Origin: Algoriphagus halophilus
Lineage (GTDB): Bacteria; Bacteroidota; Bacteroidia; Cytophagales; Cyclobacteriaceae
Reading direction: 5' to 3'
Length of the DNA stretch: 64,000 nt
NCBI RefSeq assembly: GCF_900129785.1
Contig: NZ_FSRC01000001.1
Coordinates: 2,232,001 to 2,296,000, forward strand
Part shown: positions 25,219-34,751 of the stretch, in pieces
Numbering within the stretch: position 1 is the stretch's first letter
How the letters are laid out: each line of letters begins with the position of its first letter
Position numbers and translations under genes: made by a program
The notes under the pieces: generated by a model
The model's input: the letters and a program-made list of their open reading frames with translations, nothing else
Told to the model about the DNA's origin: nothing
Database searches by the model: none

Positions 25219-28200
25219 TTATTTAATAATAAAGTCCGAGTCTATCGTCAAATCACCAATCCCAGCCAATTTGGGCTCTTCCAATCGGTCTTCAGTGATA
25301 ATTTCAATGAGGTGATCTTCCGCTGAAGTGAGTATGGCGTAAGGAGTAATCGTCCTGAGTAACTCTATTTTGAATTCTGATTTTGCTGTATCTATAATTT
25401 TGTGATTCCCCTGAACATCAATAATCTGCAATACCGACAATCTGGTTACAAACTCCACATAGGGTCTATTCTCTATAAATCTCTGGATTTCAGATATATA
25501 AATCGAATTGATAAAACCTTTACCACTGATATCCTTGACCGGATCAGGAGCGAGAAATGCAATCAGCTCTTTTTCTAAAAGATCTCTAAAATATCCTGCT
25601 CTTAAATCATCTGTAAAGTTTACCGCACACCTTACTTTTAGTTTTTCAAACACTGGATTACATACCTCCACCTTGGAAAATGCGGATAGGAAACCTTTGA
25701 GATAGGACTTAATATCCTGAAGTAATCCAAAAGGCACCCTGAGTGATGAAACAATATCCTGAGAAGAATCAAATGAAGCAGGAACCACTACCACCTGCAC
25801 ATTGCTTCCACAAACGATGCTTTCAGGATAATCACTTCGGCCGTAGACCATCACTCTCCCTATTTCGGGAAATTCTTCCAAGATTAACCGTTCCATATCC
25901 CAGCCATCAATGGCCCTATTTCGATGTCTAAGCAACTCACTGGTTGAGGCCTTCAGTTGATCTTCTATCAGAAAATCCGAAAGGAACCGAAGGCCAAATG
26001 GACCTGAAACTTTATCAATGGCTTTCACACTTGGAATGGCAATTTTGGTCACTTCCCTTTTGACAACTCCCTGCTGTTTAATCAAACCATCGGATTCCTG
26101 AATCTTACAAGCATTGATAAAAATTGATTTGATCCGTGCATTCAGGTCTGAATTCCCTTCGTTGGAAATCCTTAGCCAAAATTTTCCCCGGGGTAGTTTT
26201 GTATTTTCGGTACTGATTTGGGAAGGAAATTTAATGCGGATGATTCCAGGATGGATCAATCCCTTGGTACTGTCCTCCAACAACATATTCCCTAGTTGAT
26301 ACCATACATTATCCTCCAAATATTCCCAGGTTATTTTTGGGGCTTTGGTAATGGTATGAAGAAAAAAGGCCGGTATGAGGTCTATTCCTATGCTGATTAT
26401 TTCATTCGGCTGCACATTTGTTAAGCCCAACAGCAAATTCCCTTTCTGGTTTATTTGAGGCAATAAATAGGCGAAATCCTTTTTCTTTCCTGGATACACC
26501 TGATCATATCCAAAAGGATAAACATGAAATAATTTAACTGCCTCTTGGGTATTTGGACTATACCGAGCTAAATTTTCTTTGGCTCGATTAGAATAAGAAA
26601 TATCAAAATGGTCAATTACCGGGGTATAGGGCACATTCGGAATTTCCTTATGCTTTCTAAAAAACAAACCTGTACGAACTGAAGCAGCTGTGTACAATTC
26701 CGGATAAATATCATGACCAAATGCCAAGTCTTTAGGTTCGGAAAATTTGAGGTAGAAAGAAGGTTCTAAAAGATTGGTTTGATCTCTTCCTAAGGCCGGA
26801 AAAATGGAAGGGTTCAATAAATCCAAATTCACATCCACCTGCTTTTTGGAAACCAGATACAATCCATCTACTTTCTTTTCAGTTTCAAATAAGTTGAAAA
26901 CCTGTGTTTTTTGATCACTTTTTTTTCCTTTCAAATGGCCATCCACTGAAAGTATTTCTGCCTTAAAACTATCATTTTTGATTTCTCCAGGATATACTTC
27001 GTACAGGGTTTCAAAACCTCCTCGGGCAAGCGGCAATCCGGACCAGTAAATAGTAATGGAAAGTTTTTCCAAAAAACTGGATAAAATAAGAGGGCTTTTC
27101 ACCTTTAGGTAGGAGTCATAAGAAGGTATAGGCCCGAACGGTTGAAATGGATTGCTTGTGTCTAAATTCCCTAATTGGTTAGAAAACTGTACTCCAGAGC
27201 TAACCTCCGAACTTTTTGTCAAAACCTCCACTTCTACAACTTCCAACAACTCCAATGGAGTCATGGGAGGCAAAGAAGCTTTGTTATTTACTTTTAATTT
27301 AATGCAAGGCCAAATAGGCCCTTTCAGGCCAAAATGGATTTTCGGATCAAAGGGAACTAATTTTTTCTTTTCCCCTTCTGGCTCTACGATCAATTCAAGG
27401 GTATTTTCTTCAAAATGAAATAGGAAATAACTGTAATCTAAATCCACCCATCCATCTTTGCCGGTAATAGAAGTGATGAATGCATCATTAATAAAAGCCT
27501 GGATAAAAGAATTGATCTCTTGTCTAATCCCTCCCTCAGATTTTTCTTTCTCACTTAATAAGGCCTCCATGATCTCCTCAAATTGAACCAATGAATCAGG
27601 AGTGAATTTTATGGAAATATGTATTTTATGTTTTCCATCGGCCAAGTTTAAGACGGGAGATGTAATTACAAAACCTAATTCACTGGGATTCATATTCCTT
27701 TCAAACCGACCCAAGTCGTCCTGATCTTCTCCCATCACCAAAGGATATCCCTCCAACCTTCCTGAAAAATCTATCGTTTCTTGCCCCTCCCCAATAAACA
27801 AGCAGGAATCATAAATGGAGTTTAATTCGCTGTGGTCATTTAATATATTATCCGAAAAAGGCTGGTAAGAATTTCTATAGATGGTCCAAACTTCTGAAAT
27901 TTTTGCAGCGCTCAGGTTCACCGGAGTCAAGGTATGGAAGCTCACCGTTTCCTTGTTGGAAAAGGTGAGGTCAACAGGAACTCCCATCTCCAGTTGATCC
28001 AATTGTTTGGAACTGATTCCAACATAGGCTGTTGCTGGTTTCTTCTCCTTTTCAGTTTGTCCCAACACCTCCTGGTAATAATAATCAAGGTGCCTTTCCA
28101 ACAGCTTGTTGAGTTCTTGTTGGGCCAATTGAAAAAGCTTTAGGAAACTCAAAATCAATCCTAAATGAGGTGGATGAAAATTAGGCTCTACTTGACTGAA

Positions 28201-28794
28201 TTCGAATTTTTGGGATGCTTTTTCCTGAACAAACATCAGGTTCTTAAAAAACATTTTAAAGGACTCGTTCAGGTCTATGCTTGGATCATCGATTACTTCT
28301 TCGGCAGTCAAATCAAAGTCCTGAGGGGAATAGCGATGCTGTTGAGGAATCAATCTTTTGATTCTGGGGATTAAAAAATTGGAAGCATTGAGTATCTCCT
28401 TAAGCAAGGCCCCATGGTATTCTGATTCAATTAACAGTTCTTTCCAAATAAATAAGTTCTTGACCAATGAGAGGGAATTTGCCGTTAACTCTTCCTGAAT
28501 TGTTTTTCGCTTTTTTGCTCCTGACTCTTTCCTGAGAAACTCTAGTTCTTCATGCTTTTTTTTGTAAAAATTCAAATCCATTTCTGCAATGGAGCCAATG
28601 ATAAAAACCGAATCACTCATCAACATTGACTTCCAAGTGGCACTTGGAGTATTCATCAGATCAAAGAATTTCACTTTTTCAGCATACTTTAAAGTGAATT
28701 GAACCAAATCCAAAAAGGTACGCTCATCCGTCTTTACATAAGACGGATCCAGTACAGTTAATAACCTCCCTTTTTGATTAATTCCTTTCTTCAT
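25219..28794 (-). CDS. eCIS baseplate J-like protein, Afp11-like
   Basis: A 1191-aa baseplate wedge component. Family signs are DERTFLDLVQFTLKYAEKVKF at the N-terminus and, in the C-terminal third, LLRHRNRAIDGWDMERLILE followed by FPEI, which is highly conserved in Afp11/Pvc11-type proteins. LQDIKSYLKGFLSAFSKVEV and the following VRCAVNF belong to the J-like wedge end. It is the longest baseplate gene of the cluster and sits between gp25 (14 bases upstream) and the fibre-like gene (19 bases downstream). It would polymerise round the spike and connect gp25 and sheath to the wedges. Large insertions in the middle (about 300-700) are beta-rich and could form outward-facing structure. Confidence 0.87.
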   Translation of the reverse strand: MKKGINQKGRLLTVLDPSYVKTDERTFLDLVQFTLKYAEKVKFFDLMNTPSATWKSMLMSDSVFIIGSIAEMDLNFYKKKHEELEFLRKESGAKKRKTIQEELTANSLSLVKNLFIWKELLIESEYHGALLKEILNASNFLIPRIKRLIPQQHRYSPQDFDLTAEEVIDDPSIDLNESFKMFFKNLMFVQEKASQKFEFSQVEPNFHPPHLGLILSFLKLFQLAQQELNKLLERHLDYYYQEVLGQTEKEKKPATAYVGISSKQLDQLEMGVPVDLTFSNKETVSFHTLTPVNLSAAKISEVWTIYRNSYQPFSDNILNDHSELNSIYDSCLFIGEGQETIDFSGRLEGYPLVMGEDQDDLGRFERNMNPSELGFVITSPVLNLADGKHKIHISIKFTPDSLVQFEEIMEALLSEKEKSEGGIRQEINSFIQAFINDAFITSITGKDGWVDLDYSYFLFHFEENTLELIVEPEGEKKKLVPFDPKIHFGLKGPIWPCIKLKVNNKASLPPMTPLELLEVVEVEVLTKSSEVSSGVQFSNQLGNLDTSNPFQPFGPIPSYDSYLKVKSPLILSSFLEKLSITIYWSGLPLARGGFETLYEVYPGEIKNDSFKAEILSVDGHLKGKKSDQKTQVFNLFETEKKVDGLYLVSKKQVDVNLDLLNPSIFPALGRDQTNLLEPSFYLKFSEPKDLAFGHDIYPELYTAASVRTGLFFRKHKEIPNVPYTPVIDHFDISYSNRAKENLARYSPNTQEAVKLFHVYPFGYDQVYPGKKKDFAYLLPQINQKGNLLLGLTNVQPNEIISIGIDLIPAFFLHTITKAPKITWEYLEDNVWYQLGNMLLEDSTKGLIHPGIIRIKFPSQISTENTKLPRGKFWLRISNEGNSDLNARIKSIFINACKIQESDGLIKQQGVVKREVTKIAIPSVKAIDKVSGPFGLRFLSDFLIEDQLKASTSELLRHRNRAIDGWDMERLILEEFPEIGRVMVYGRSDYPESIVCGSNVQVVVVPASFDSSQDIVSSLRVPFGLLQDIKSYLKGFLSAFSKVEVCNPVFEKLKVRCAVNFTDDLRAGYFRDLLEKELIAFLAPDPVKDISGKGFINSIYISEIQRFIENRPYVEFVTRLSVLQIIDVQGNHKIIDTAKSEFKIELLRTITPYAILTSAEDHLIEIITEDRLEEPKLAGIGDLTIDSDFIIK

Positions 28795-28808
28795 ACACGG
28801 ATGATTCT

Positions 28809-29222
28809 TTAAATATTGGTTCCTTCATTAAAATAGAAGGGGTAAACCATGTTGCTTCTGGTATTGGTAATGATGATGGTATAGTCAATAAAGATTTTTA
28901 GTATCCCCTCCATAAATTGAGACTTATCAAATTTTATCTCCTTCACTTTTATCCTTGGTTCAAAATATAGCAGTGCATCTGAAATGGTATCCTTTAACAT
29001 GGTATACAAGGTGGGGTCATTGGATTCAAAGACATAAGAAATCAGATCACACCCGAACTTGGGATACATTACCCGTTCAGTGGGAATGGTGCCTAATATG
29101 ATCCGAATGCTTTCTTTGATATCCTCTTCCCCGGCCACCATTTTCAACTTCCTGGAGTCTTTGTCAAAAGACGGAGGAAAAGCCCAGCCAACACCTAAAA
29201 ATGACTTGTCGTTTGAGTCCAT
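28809..29222 (-). CDS. eCIS baseplate protein, GPW/gp25 family (Afp9-like)
   Basis: A 137-aa protein from the ATG at 29222. A start at 29255 would add eleven residues and overlap the PAAR gene by 28 bases; the inner start leaves a five-base gap and begins directly with MDSNDKSFLGVGWAFPPSF, the usual gp25 opening. Other family features are EDIKESIRIILGTIPTERVMYPKFGCDL with the conserved E/R pair, and YVFESNDP. gp25 starts sheath polymerisation at the baseplate by providing the first handshake strand. It lies after PAAR here, whereas in the Afp cluster gp25 precedes PAAR. Confidence 0.92.
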   Translation of the reverse strand: MDSNDKSFLGVGWAFPPSFDKDSRKLKMVAGEEDIKESIRIILGTIPTERVMYPKFGCDLISYVFESNDPTLYTMLKDTISDALLYFEPRIKVKEIKFDKSQFMEGILKIFIDYTIIITNTRSNMVYPFYFNEGTNI

Positions 29223-29227
29223 ATTTT

Positions 29228-29527
29228 TTACCCTCCTATCATTACCGTGGGACATCCAAGAACTATTGACCCTCCATGAGCGGTGGTATCCCCCATTCTC
29301 GCCGCGGGGCTACCTTCTATCATCACGGTCGCCGAACCCATCACAATGGTATCCGGTGGACCTACACATACTAAACTATCTCCCATTTTTGCGGCAGGTA
29401 ATTTGCCGATTAATACAGTGGGAGCTCCCGGCCCAACAATAGGCCCTCCTACATGGGGTATCGGTGGTAATCCTGGGGTTACCATTGGGCATGTATGCAT
29501 ATCTGTTAATCTAGCTGCTAAAGGCAT
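29228..29527 (-). CDS. eCIS spike tip, PAAR domain protein (Afp10-like)
   Basis: A 99-aa protein made almost entirely of PAAR repeats: MPLAARLTDMHTCPM at the start, PAAKMGDSLVCVGPPD in the middle and SPAARMGDTTAHGG near the end. The conserved histidine and cysteine residues (His11, Cys13, Cys54, His84, Cys90) fit the metal-bound cone tip that caps the VgrG-like spike. It is encoded seven bases after the spike gene, consistent with assembly order. No toxin extension is present, so this tip is only structural. Confidence 0.93.
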   Translation of the reverse strand: MPLAARLTDMHTCPMVTPGLPPIPHVGGPIVGPGAPTVLIGKLPAAKMGDSLVCVGPPDTIVMGSATVMIEGSPAARMGDTTAHGGSIVLGCPTVMIGG

Positions 29528-29534
29528 ATTCTTT

Positions 29535-31328
29535 TTAATTGATCATAACCATTGCTCCCTTAACTGTCGTTTGTCCTGATGCGGAAAGCTCAGCCGAGGC
29601 ATTCCCAGAAGCTTTAAATCCTGTATCTGCCGACATCTCCACATTCATACCTGAGCCCTTTAAATCTGAGGTGGCAGAAAGATCGATCGTTCCGGTAGCA
29701 CTCATCTTTATATCCCCTGTGGCTTCTATCGTAATATCTTTTGGACTTGAGAGAGCAATGCCACTTTCGTCCATGGTCATTGTATTCCCATTTACATCAG
29801 TCAATTTGATGTTTTTGTCTTGATCCGATAAGACTACTTCATGACCGTCAGGCGTCTTCACCGTCAGGATCTTCTGCTCATCTTCAAATGTGATGGAAAT
29901 CCCGGACTTGGAATAAATGGATTTGATTTCATTGTTTTCTGAAGGAGTCTCTTTTGGTTTGTTTATACTGGAATACAAACTTCCTGTGATCACTGGGAAT
30001 CGAGGGTCATTTCCAAGGAAGTTCACCAACACCTCATCTCCAATTTCAGGGAAGAAAAAAAAGCCGGCATCGGCACTTGCATAAGGAAAAGCCAGCCGAG
30101 CCCAAATTTTATTCTCACTATTGGAATTATTGAAGGCGGGTAATTGAAGCTCCACCCTAAATTCATTATCAGGATCACTATCAATTTTGGTTACCACCCC
30201 TATTTGATACCCAGCGGCAGAAGGGGTTAGTCCGATGGCTTTGTTGTCATCAATATCTGGTAAAGAGGAATGCCACCGGGAATTAGATCCCAAATAAATG
30301 GTGGTTGACCATTGGCCATCAATTAATTCTTGAAACACTTTGGAAACAAAACCTTTCCCATTGAACCGGTCAGAAAAATTGGATAATTCAACAAAATCTC
30401 CGGCTTTGATACTGGTAGTCCCTACCACTTTGACCTTTCCTTGGATCTTCGACAACACAGATTTGCTAATCCAACTATCGGAATAAGTCTTAAATTCCTC
30501 AGACCCCACCTTTCCAGAAGTGTATTTACTCATTTTTGGGATGGACAAGCTCCCCGAAATACTGTTTGCTGTCAAATTTCCCTGGCTCAAGGAATCACTC
30601 AAACTTCCTGTTTCCAAGATGACCGCCTGGGTACTTTGATCCCATCCAGTAAATTCAAATTCTGAGAAAAGATTTTCTCCATTCAGGTCTAAATCCACCT
30701 CAATGACCACTAGGTCAGCTGAAATAGTAATGTCACTGGCAGTACCAAAATCAAATTTTTTAATCGATATACTGTTTTCGGAGGTGCATACATAGCAATT
30801 GCTCACTTCGGAACGAATCACTAAAAAGTCCCAGTCTGTACAATTATGCTGGACTACAGGATAAGGATAGGTAGTGAGCGGATCACTGCTAATAGAAACT
30901 CCGGTAGTACTGGCCATCGCGGAAAATAAATCACTATCTGCTTGTTGATCCAGAATGGCATTGGACCGGGTCTTGGTCAATAAAAAAGATTTGTCCTTAC
31001 ATAGAACTTGAATGTAAGAGGAGTTCTTTTTGACGATGAGTCGTTGGCTGACAACCACCCCTTTAAAAGCAAGACTTCTATCATCTGCATATCCCAAATT
31101 GATTTCTATCTCTTTTCCTGGAATAAAATTATCCCCATTGCTATTCGCAAAAGGCTCATTGACCAGGCCAAAAGAACCACCATCTGCAATTTTGATGACA
31201 GCATTGGTAATTCTGTTGATCTCTTGTTCAACTGTGATGGAAATCACTTCAATGGAACCATCTATGACAGATCCATCAATTTTTATTTCAAAACTTACCG
31301 GTTCGGAATTTTCTTCCAGCTGGGCCAT
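29535..31328 (-). CDS. eCIS central spike, VgrG-like (Afp8-like)
   Basis: A 597-aa protein with the gp27-gp5 fusion architecture. Residues about 8-340 form the gp27-like hub (VSFEIKIDGSVIDGSI, PGKEIEINLGYADDRSLAFKG). Residues about 370-460 form the gp5-type OB fold (GVVTKIDSDPDNEFRVELQLPAF, ARLAFPYASADAGFFFFPEIGDEVLVNFLG). The rest is a repetitive beta-helix with short alternating units (DITIEATGDIKMSATGTIDL) that form the trimeric needle. No lysozyme or toxin domain is present. PAAR is encoded immediately downstream and LysM protein immediately upstream. It would be the piercing centre of the baseplate. Confidence 0.93.
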   Translation of the reverse strand: MAQLEENSEPVSFEIKIDGSVIDGSIEVISITVEQEINRITNAVIKIADGGSFGLVNEPFANSNGDNFIPGKEIEINLGYADDRSLAFKGVVVSQRLIVKKNSSYIQVLCKDKSFLLTKTRSNAILDQQADSDLFSAMASTTGVSISSDPLTTYPYPVVQHNCTDWDFLVIRSEVSNCYVCTSENSISIKKFDFGTASDITISADLVVIEVDLDLNGENLFSEFEFTGWDQSTQAVILETGSLSDSLSQGNLTANSISGSLSIPKMSKYTSGKVGSEEFKTYSDSWISKSVLSKIQGKVKVVGTTSIKAGDFVELSNFSDRFNGKGFVSKVFQELIDGQWSTTIYLGSNSRWHSSLPDIDDNKAIGLTPSAAGYQIGVVTKIDSDPDNEFRVELQLPAFNNSNSENKIWARLAFPYASADAGFFFFPEIGDEVLVNFLGNDPRFPVITGSLYSSINKPKETPSENNEIKSIYSKSGISITFEDEQKILTVKTPDGHEVVLSDQDKNIKLTDVNGNTMTMDESGIALSSPKDITIEATGDIKMSATGTIDLSATSDLKGSGMNVEMSADTGFKASGNASAELSASGQTTVKGAMVMIN

Positions 31329-31332
31329 GAGT

Positions 31333-31995
31333 TTACACGATTGGTGGAAAAATTATTTGATCTCCAGGAAGGATGTCCCTAAAGTTGCTGATGCCATTGA
31401 ACTTGGCCACTTGAATATAATATTTGCTGTCACCATAAATCTTATAGCACATAGCAGGTAAGTGATCCCCGGATTTCACTTCCCGAACATGGGTCAAATC
31501 CGCTGAATTCTTATTCTCCAATAAAGCCTTTTTCTTCGCTGTAATGGAATAGATAAACCCGCACTTCACTTCTGCTCTCAGGGGCGTTCCATCTGTATCC
31601 ATCATGGTATAGTTGGGCTCCCATGATTGTAATCTTCCTTGAAACAAGAATTGGGTCCCCCAAAATATCTTGATGTAATTGGGCTCATGAATATCCCCGT
31701 TATAGGTATAAATCAGATCCTTTAAATTTTGGATCTGAAGGTCTACCTTTTCGGAGTTGAGGATTCCCGTCCCATCAAAAAAGAAATCCATCGTAAAAAC
31801 TTTTGGACCTGCCCCACGGAATTTGGTTGATTCATAGGAAGAACCAATGGGTGACAAAACGGTAGAATACTTAATTTCTGATTTATCCTTGTACTTTTCA
31901 GGATTGACCAACACTTCATACTCCCCTATCTGACCGGAAAAATCAGGCTCTTTATAAGCCACCAATTTCATTTTGGTAAGTTTACCTGTATCCAT
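31333..31995 (-). CDS. eCIS baseplate LysM-domain protein (Afp7-like)
   Basis: A 220-aa protein. The N-terminal part (residues 8-150) has YKEPDFSGQIGEYEVLVNPEKY and FTMDFFFDGTGIL, typical of the gp53-like baseplate proteins of eCIS. The C-terminal 50 residues are a LysM fold: VKSGDHLPAMCYKIYGDS and ILPGDQIIFPP. In this context LysM packs against the hub and links spike to wedge rather than binding the cell wall. It is followed after four bases by the spike gene and preceded by one base by the small DUF5908 gene. Confidence 0.92.
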   Translation of the reverse strand: MDTGKLTKMKLVAYKEPDFSGQIGEYEVLVNPEKYKDKSEIKYSTVLSPIGSSYESTKFRGAGPKVFTMDFFFDGTGILNSEKVDLQIQNLKDLIYTYNGDIHEPNYIKIFWGTQFLFQGRLQSWEPNYTMMDTDGTPLRAEVKCGFIYSITAKKKALLENKNSADLTHVREVKSGDHLPAMCYKIYGDSKYYIQVAKFNGISNFRDILPGDQIIFPPIV

Positions 31996-31996
31996 T

Positions 31997-32179
31997 TCAA
32001 CGCATCAAATAATTTTCAAGGGCCTCATTCATTTTTTCGAGACATTCCTCTTTAATTTCCTTTTTCATCTCTTCCATGGTTTGTTCTAACCGACTCTCAG
32101 AAATTGGGGAGGTAGGTTCAAGGGCCTCCTCATTCAACACCTCTCCTTTGATAGTCAATTGTTTAATAATCAGAGTCAT
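31997..32179 (-). CDS. Small eCIS protein, DUF5908 (Afp6-like)
   Basis: A 60-aa protein. It opens with MTLIIKQLTIKGEVL, the short strand characteristic of DUF5908, and continues as a charged helix (ESRLEQTMEEMKKEIKEECL). Such genes always sit between the second tube gene and the LysM gene in eCIS clusters, as here, with one-base spacing on both sides. Its role is not well defined; a small assembly factor for the tube or hub junction is plausible. Confidence 0.85.
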   Translation of the reverse strand: MTLIIKQLTIKGEVLNEEALEPTSPISESRLEQTMEEMKKEIKEECLEKMNEALENYLMR

Positions 32180-32180
32180 A

Positions 32181-32636
32181 TCAAGAATCTTTTGTGAATT
32201 TGGTATACTTTAATGTCAACGTCTCAATGGCGAGCTCATTCTTCGTACTGTTTAATGGAGATAACTCCCAGGAAATAGGAAACGCTTTCTCGACTGTCCA
32301 GGACGCCATACTTTCACGGTTTGGGCCCAAAAGGATGATTTGTAAATTCAAGGGTTCAAACTTGAATTTCTCCAAGGCATCTCTACACCAATTCGTAAGT
32401 TCCTCATTCGGCAAAAGGCACCTTTTCAGTACCAAATCCTGAAACACGGGAGGGTTGGGGAGATAATGAACATATTCATTATCTCCTCCCTCTTTTTTCT
32501 CCGTTACTTTGACAGAAACTTTAAGACCGGAAACCTCCTGAAAACTGCTTTCCATATCGCCATATTTTAAAAATTTGACGCTAAAGTGAAAAGCAGTGGG
32601 TGGAGCATACCCATCTTGAAAAAAACCGTAGTCCAT
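32181..32636 (-). CDS. eCIS tube-initiator protein (gp19-like, Afp5-like)
   Basis: A 151-aa tube-type protein, paralogous to the gene two bases upstream and of identical length. Family features are PPTAFHFSVKFL, FQEVSGLKVSVKVTEKKEGG and ELAIETLTLKYTKF. This second tube copy is the usual Afp5-type protein that joins the spike hub to the main tube. The first copy has a shorter N-terminal region and different charge pattern, so both are probably structural with different positions. Stop and start spacing to neighbours is one to two bases. Confidence 0.85.
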   Translation of the reverse strand: MDYGFFQDGYAPPTAFHFSVKFLKYGDMESSFQEVSGLKVSVKVTEKKEGGDNEYVHYLPNPPVFQDLVLKRCLLPNEELTNWCRDALEKFKFEPLNLQIILLGPNRESMASWTVEKAFPISWELSPLNSTKNELAIETLTLKYTKFTKDS

Positions 32637-32638
32637 TG

Positions 32639-33094
32639 TTAACTATTTGCAATCACCAAGCCTTCGTGTGATATTTCAATGGTTTCTATGGCTACTTCAT
32701 TCCCGTCAGATTTCATATCTGTAGAACTGATTTTTGTCGGCCAAGCATTATTCAAAGTCCAAACCATGGTTGGATTTCCTGACTCATCCAAAAGCTTGAT
32801 CACCACAGTCTGTCTTTCGATGGTATTCATCTTGATTTGATTATACCAGTCCCAGAAGTTGTTGTCTTTCACAAAGACTCCTTTCTTCATGGTCACTTTA
32901 TTGTTCTTAACGATTCCCGGCATGTTGATCGTTGAAAAAATCGGGCTGTTACCATGTCTATACTCTATAGGTTGTGTCTCGATTTCCAATCCGCTTACCT
33001 CTTGGAAAGACATATTCGTATTGCTACTTCCCCAATCTACCGTAAAATAAAATTTCGGTAATGGCCATACATTATCTTGTTTTTCACCTGCCAT
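32639..33094 (-). CDS. eCIS inner tube protein (gp19-like, Afp1-like)
   Basis: A 151-aa protein of the T4 gp19/Hcp-like inner tube family. Characteristic segments are FYFTVDWG, MSFQEVSGLEIETQPIEYRHG, VTMKKGVFVKDNNFWDWYNQI and NEVAIETIEISHEGL. Hexamers of this protein stack to make the tube that is driven out on contraction. It directly follows the sheath gene (40 bases) as the major tube gene. The 40-base gap is larger than elsewhere in the operon and may allow the higher translation needed for a main structural protein. Confidence 0.93.
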   Translation of the reverse strand: MAGEKQDNVWPLPKFYFTVDWGSSNTNMSFQEVSGLEIETQPIEYRHGNSPIFSTINMPGIVKNNKVTMKKGVFVKDNNFWDWYNQIKMNTIERQTVVIKLLDESGNPTMVWTLNNAWPTKISSTDMKSDGNEVAIETIEISHEGLVIANS

Positions 33095-33134
33095 AATTAG
33101 TACTATTTAAAGAATTAAGTTTGTTAAAATTGAA

Positions 33135-34721
33135 TTAGGATTTTTGCATTTGCTGCTCGAAGGTCACCACGATAAATTCTGCTGGTCTGACAATCGCCAG
33201 TTTCACGGAAATCAACATTCTACCTTCCAGAATATCCAGGGCAGTCATGGTGGTACCTAATCCTATTTGAACATCAAAAGCATCTTCAGGAGAGGATCCT
33301 GCCAATGCACCTTGTTTCCATTTTTCATTCAAAAAGTTGGAAATCATACTTTTTACGGTCACCCAAGTATTCGCATCATTCGGCTCGAAAACATAGCCTC
33401 TTAATGCCAACTTGATGGATTGCTCCAACATGATAATCGTTCTTCGAACATTGATGTATCTCCAGTCTAAACTGTTTCCATCCAAGGTTCTACCTCCCCA
33501 AACCAGGGTTCCTACTCCAGGGAAAGTTCTGATCGCATTGATGGATTTTCCTGATACCGCATTGACATTCAGATCCTGTTGTTGGTCATGCGTGATGTTC
33601 ACTGCAGGCTTCACCACATTATTCAAACTCACGTTTGCAGGAGCCTTCCAAACACCTCTGCTATTGTCTACCATGGTATAAATACCAGCAATGGCACCAG
33701 CAGTCGGAAGTAAATTCATAATGGCTCTCAACTCATCCAATAATGCTGAATAAGTCGGACTGGTTGCCATCAGTCCAAGGTGTAAATTCGTTTCTTTATT
33801 GGATTTATATTGCGGCAAGGCTGCTGCAGCATCTTCATCGGATATATCCGGCTTATCTGCTTTAAGCTTTGCCAAAAATTCATCATCTGTTTTAGGAAAA
33901 GTAGAAACCAAATTCTTTGCCTTTTCCTCAGGAAGGATCGCTGAAAGATCTACTGAATCGTCAAAATTCTTGAAAGAAACTTCGGGTTTTTGTACCACAT
34001 TGGTATTTAACCAGGGATAGTAGGATGCAGAATAACTCAAATTCTCTGAGCCAATATTCTCTCTGAAGAAATTCACATTATCCACATCCATCTCACGTTT
34101 GTTATAGCCGTCAAATAAATCCAAAATCGCAAATCGGTTTTGCATTTTGGAACAATGGGCCATCGCTTGCTTATAGATCTCGTAGGCATCAGCTCCAAGT
34201 GCTACTGCGTCAGGAATCACAATCATGGTAGGCTCTTGTTCCTTGACCAACTTAGCCAAACCTCCTTCGATCAGTTTGCCATCTTCACCTTTTGAAGTAC
34301 CCAATAATTGATCTTTGTCGATTTTCAAGCCTTCTTTTCCGCCATAAGTGCCTACGGAAACGATGTAACAGGTACCTCCACCATTGGAATAAAATAACCT
34401 GAGGCTATTATAGAGGTAAAAAAGGTTGTCATCTTTGTAAGTGATCGTTTTATCTCCATCACTCAATGAAAAAAGATTTCTATCACCTGGTTTAGGATCT
34501 TCTAATGTGAATTTAGGACTAAAACCACCACCAAAAAGCTCTAAATAATCTGCATAAGATGTAATTCTTGTGGGCTCATTCACAAGAGATTTTCCGTTTC
34601 TCGATGCCTTTTCCGTATATCCAATAAATGCCGGGATAGCAGTTGCTACCTCGACCACTGAGCCAGGAAAAGCATTTTTTTCAACAATGTAGACTCCGGG
34701 AGTCATTAGATTTTGTGCCAT
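33135..34721 (-). CDS. eCIS contractile sheath protein
   Basis: A 528-aa sheath subunit. The N-terminal arm is LMTPGVYIVEKNAFPGSVVE with AFIGYTEKA, and the C-terminal domain has GVGTLVWGGRTLDGNSLDWRYINVRR followed by KLALRGYVFEPNDANTW and the end arm AIVRPAEFIVVTFEQQM, all diagnostic. These arms form the interlaced strands that hold the contractile mesh. This cluster contains only one sheath gene, while Afp has three, so one protein must build the full sheath. It starts 30 bases after the 328-aa unknown gene and precedes the tube genes. Confidence 0.95.
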   Translation of the reverse strand: MAQNLMTPGVYIVEKNAFPGSVVEVATAIPAFIGYTEKASRNGKSLVNEPTRITSYADYLELFGGGFSPKFTLEDPKPGDRNLFSLSDGDKTITYKDDNLFYLYNSLRLFYSNGGGTCYIVSVGTYGGKEGLKIDKDQLLGTSKGEDGKLIEGGLAKLVKEQEPTMIVIPDAVALGADAYEIYKQAMAHCSKMQNRFAILDLFDGYNKREMDVDNVNFFRENIGSENLSYSASYYPWLNTNVVQKPEVSFKNFDDSVDLSAILPEEKAKNLVSTFPKTDDEFLAKLKADKPDISDEDAAAALPQYKSNKETNLHLGLMATSPTYSALLDELRAIMNLLPTAGAIAGIYTMVDNSRGVWKAPANVSLNNVVKPAVNITHDQQQDLNVNAVSGKSINAIRTFPGVGTLVWGGRTLDGNSLDWRYINVRRTIIMLEQSIKLALRGYVFEPNDANTWVTVKSMISNFLNEKWKQGALAGSSPEDAFDVQIGLGTTMTALDILEGRMLISVKLAIVRPAEFIVVTFEQQMQKS

Positions 34722-34751
34722 AAAATAGAAATAGTTAAAATTTAAAATTGA

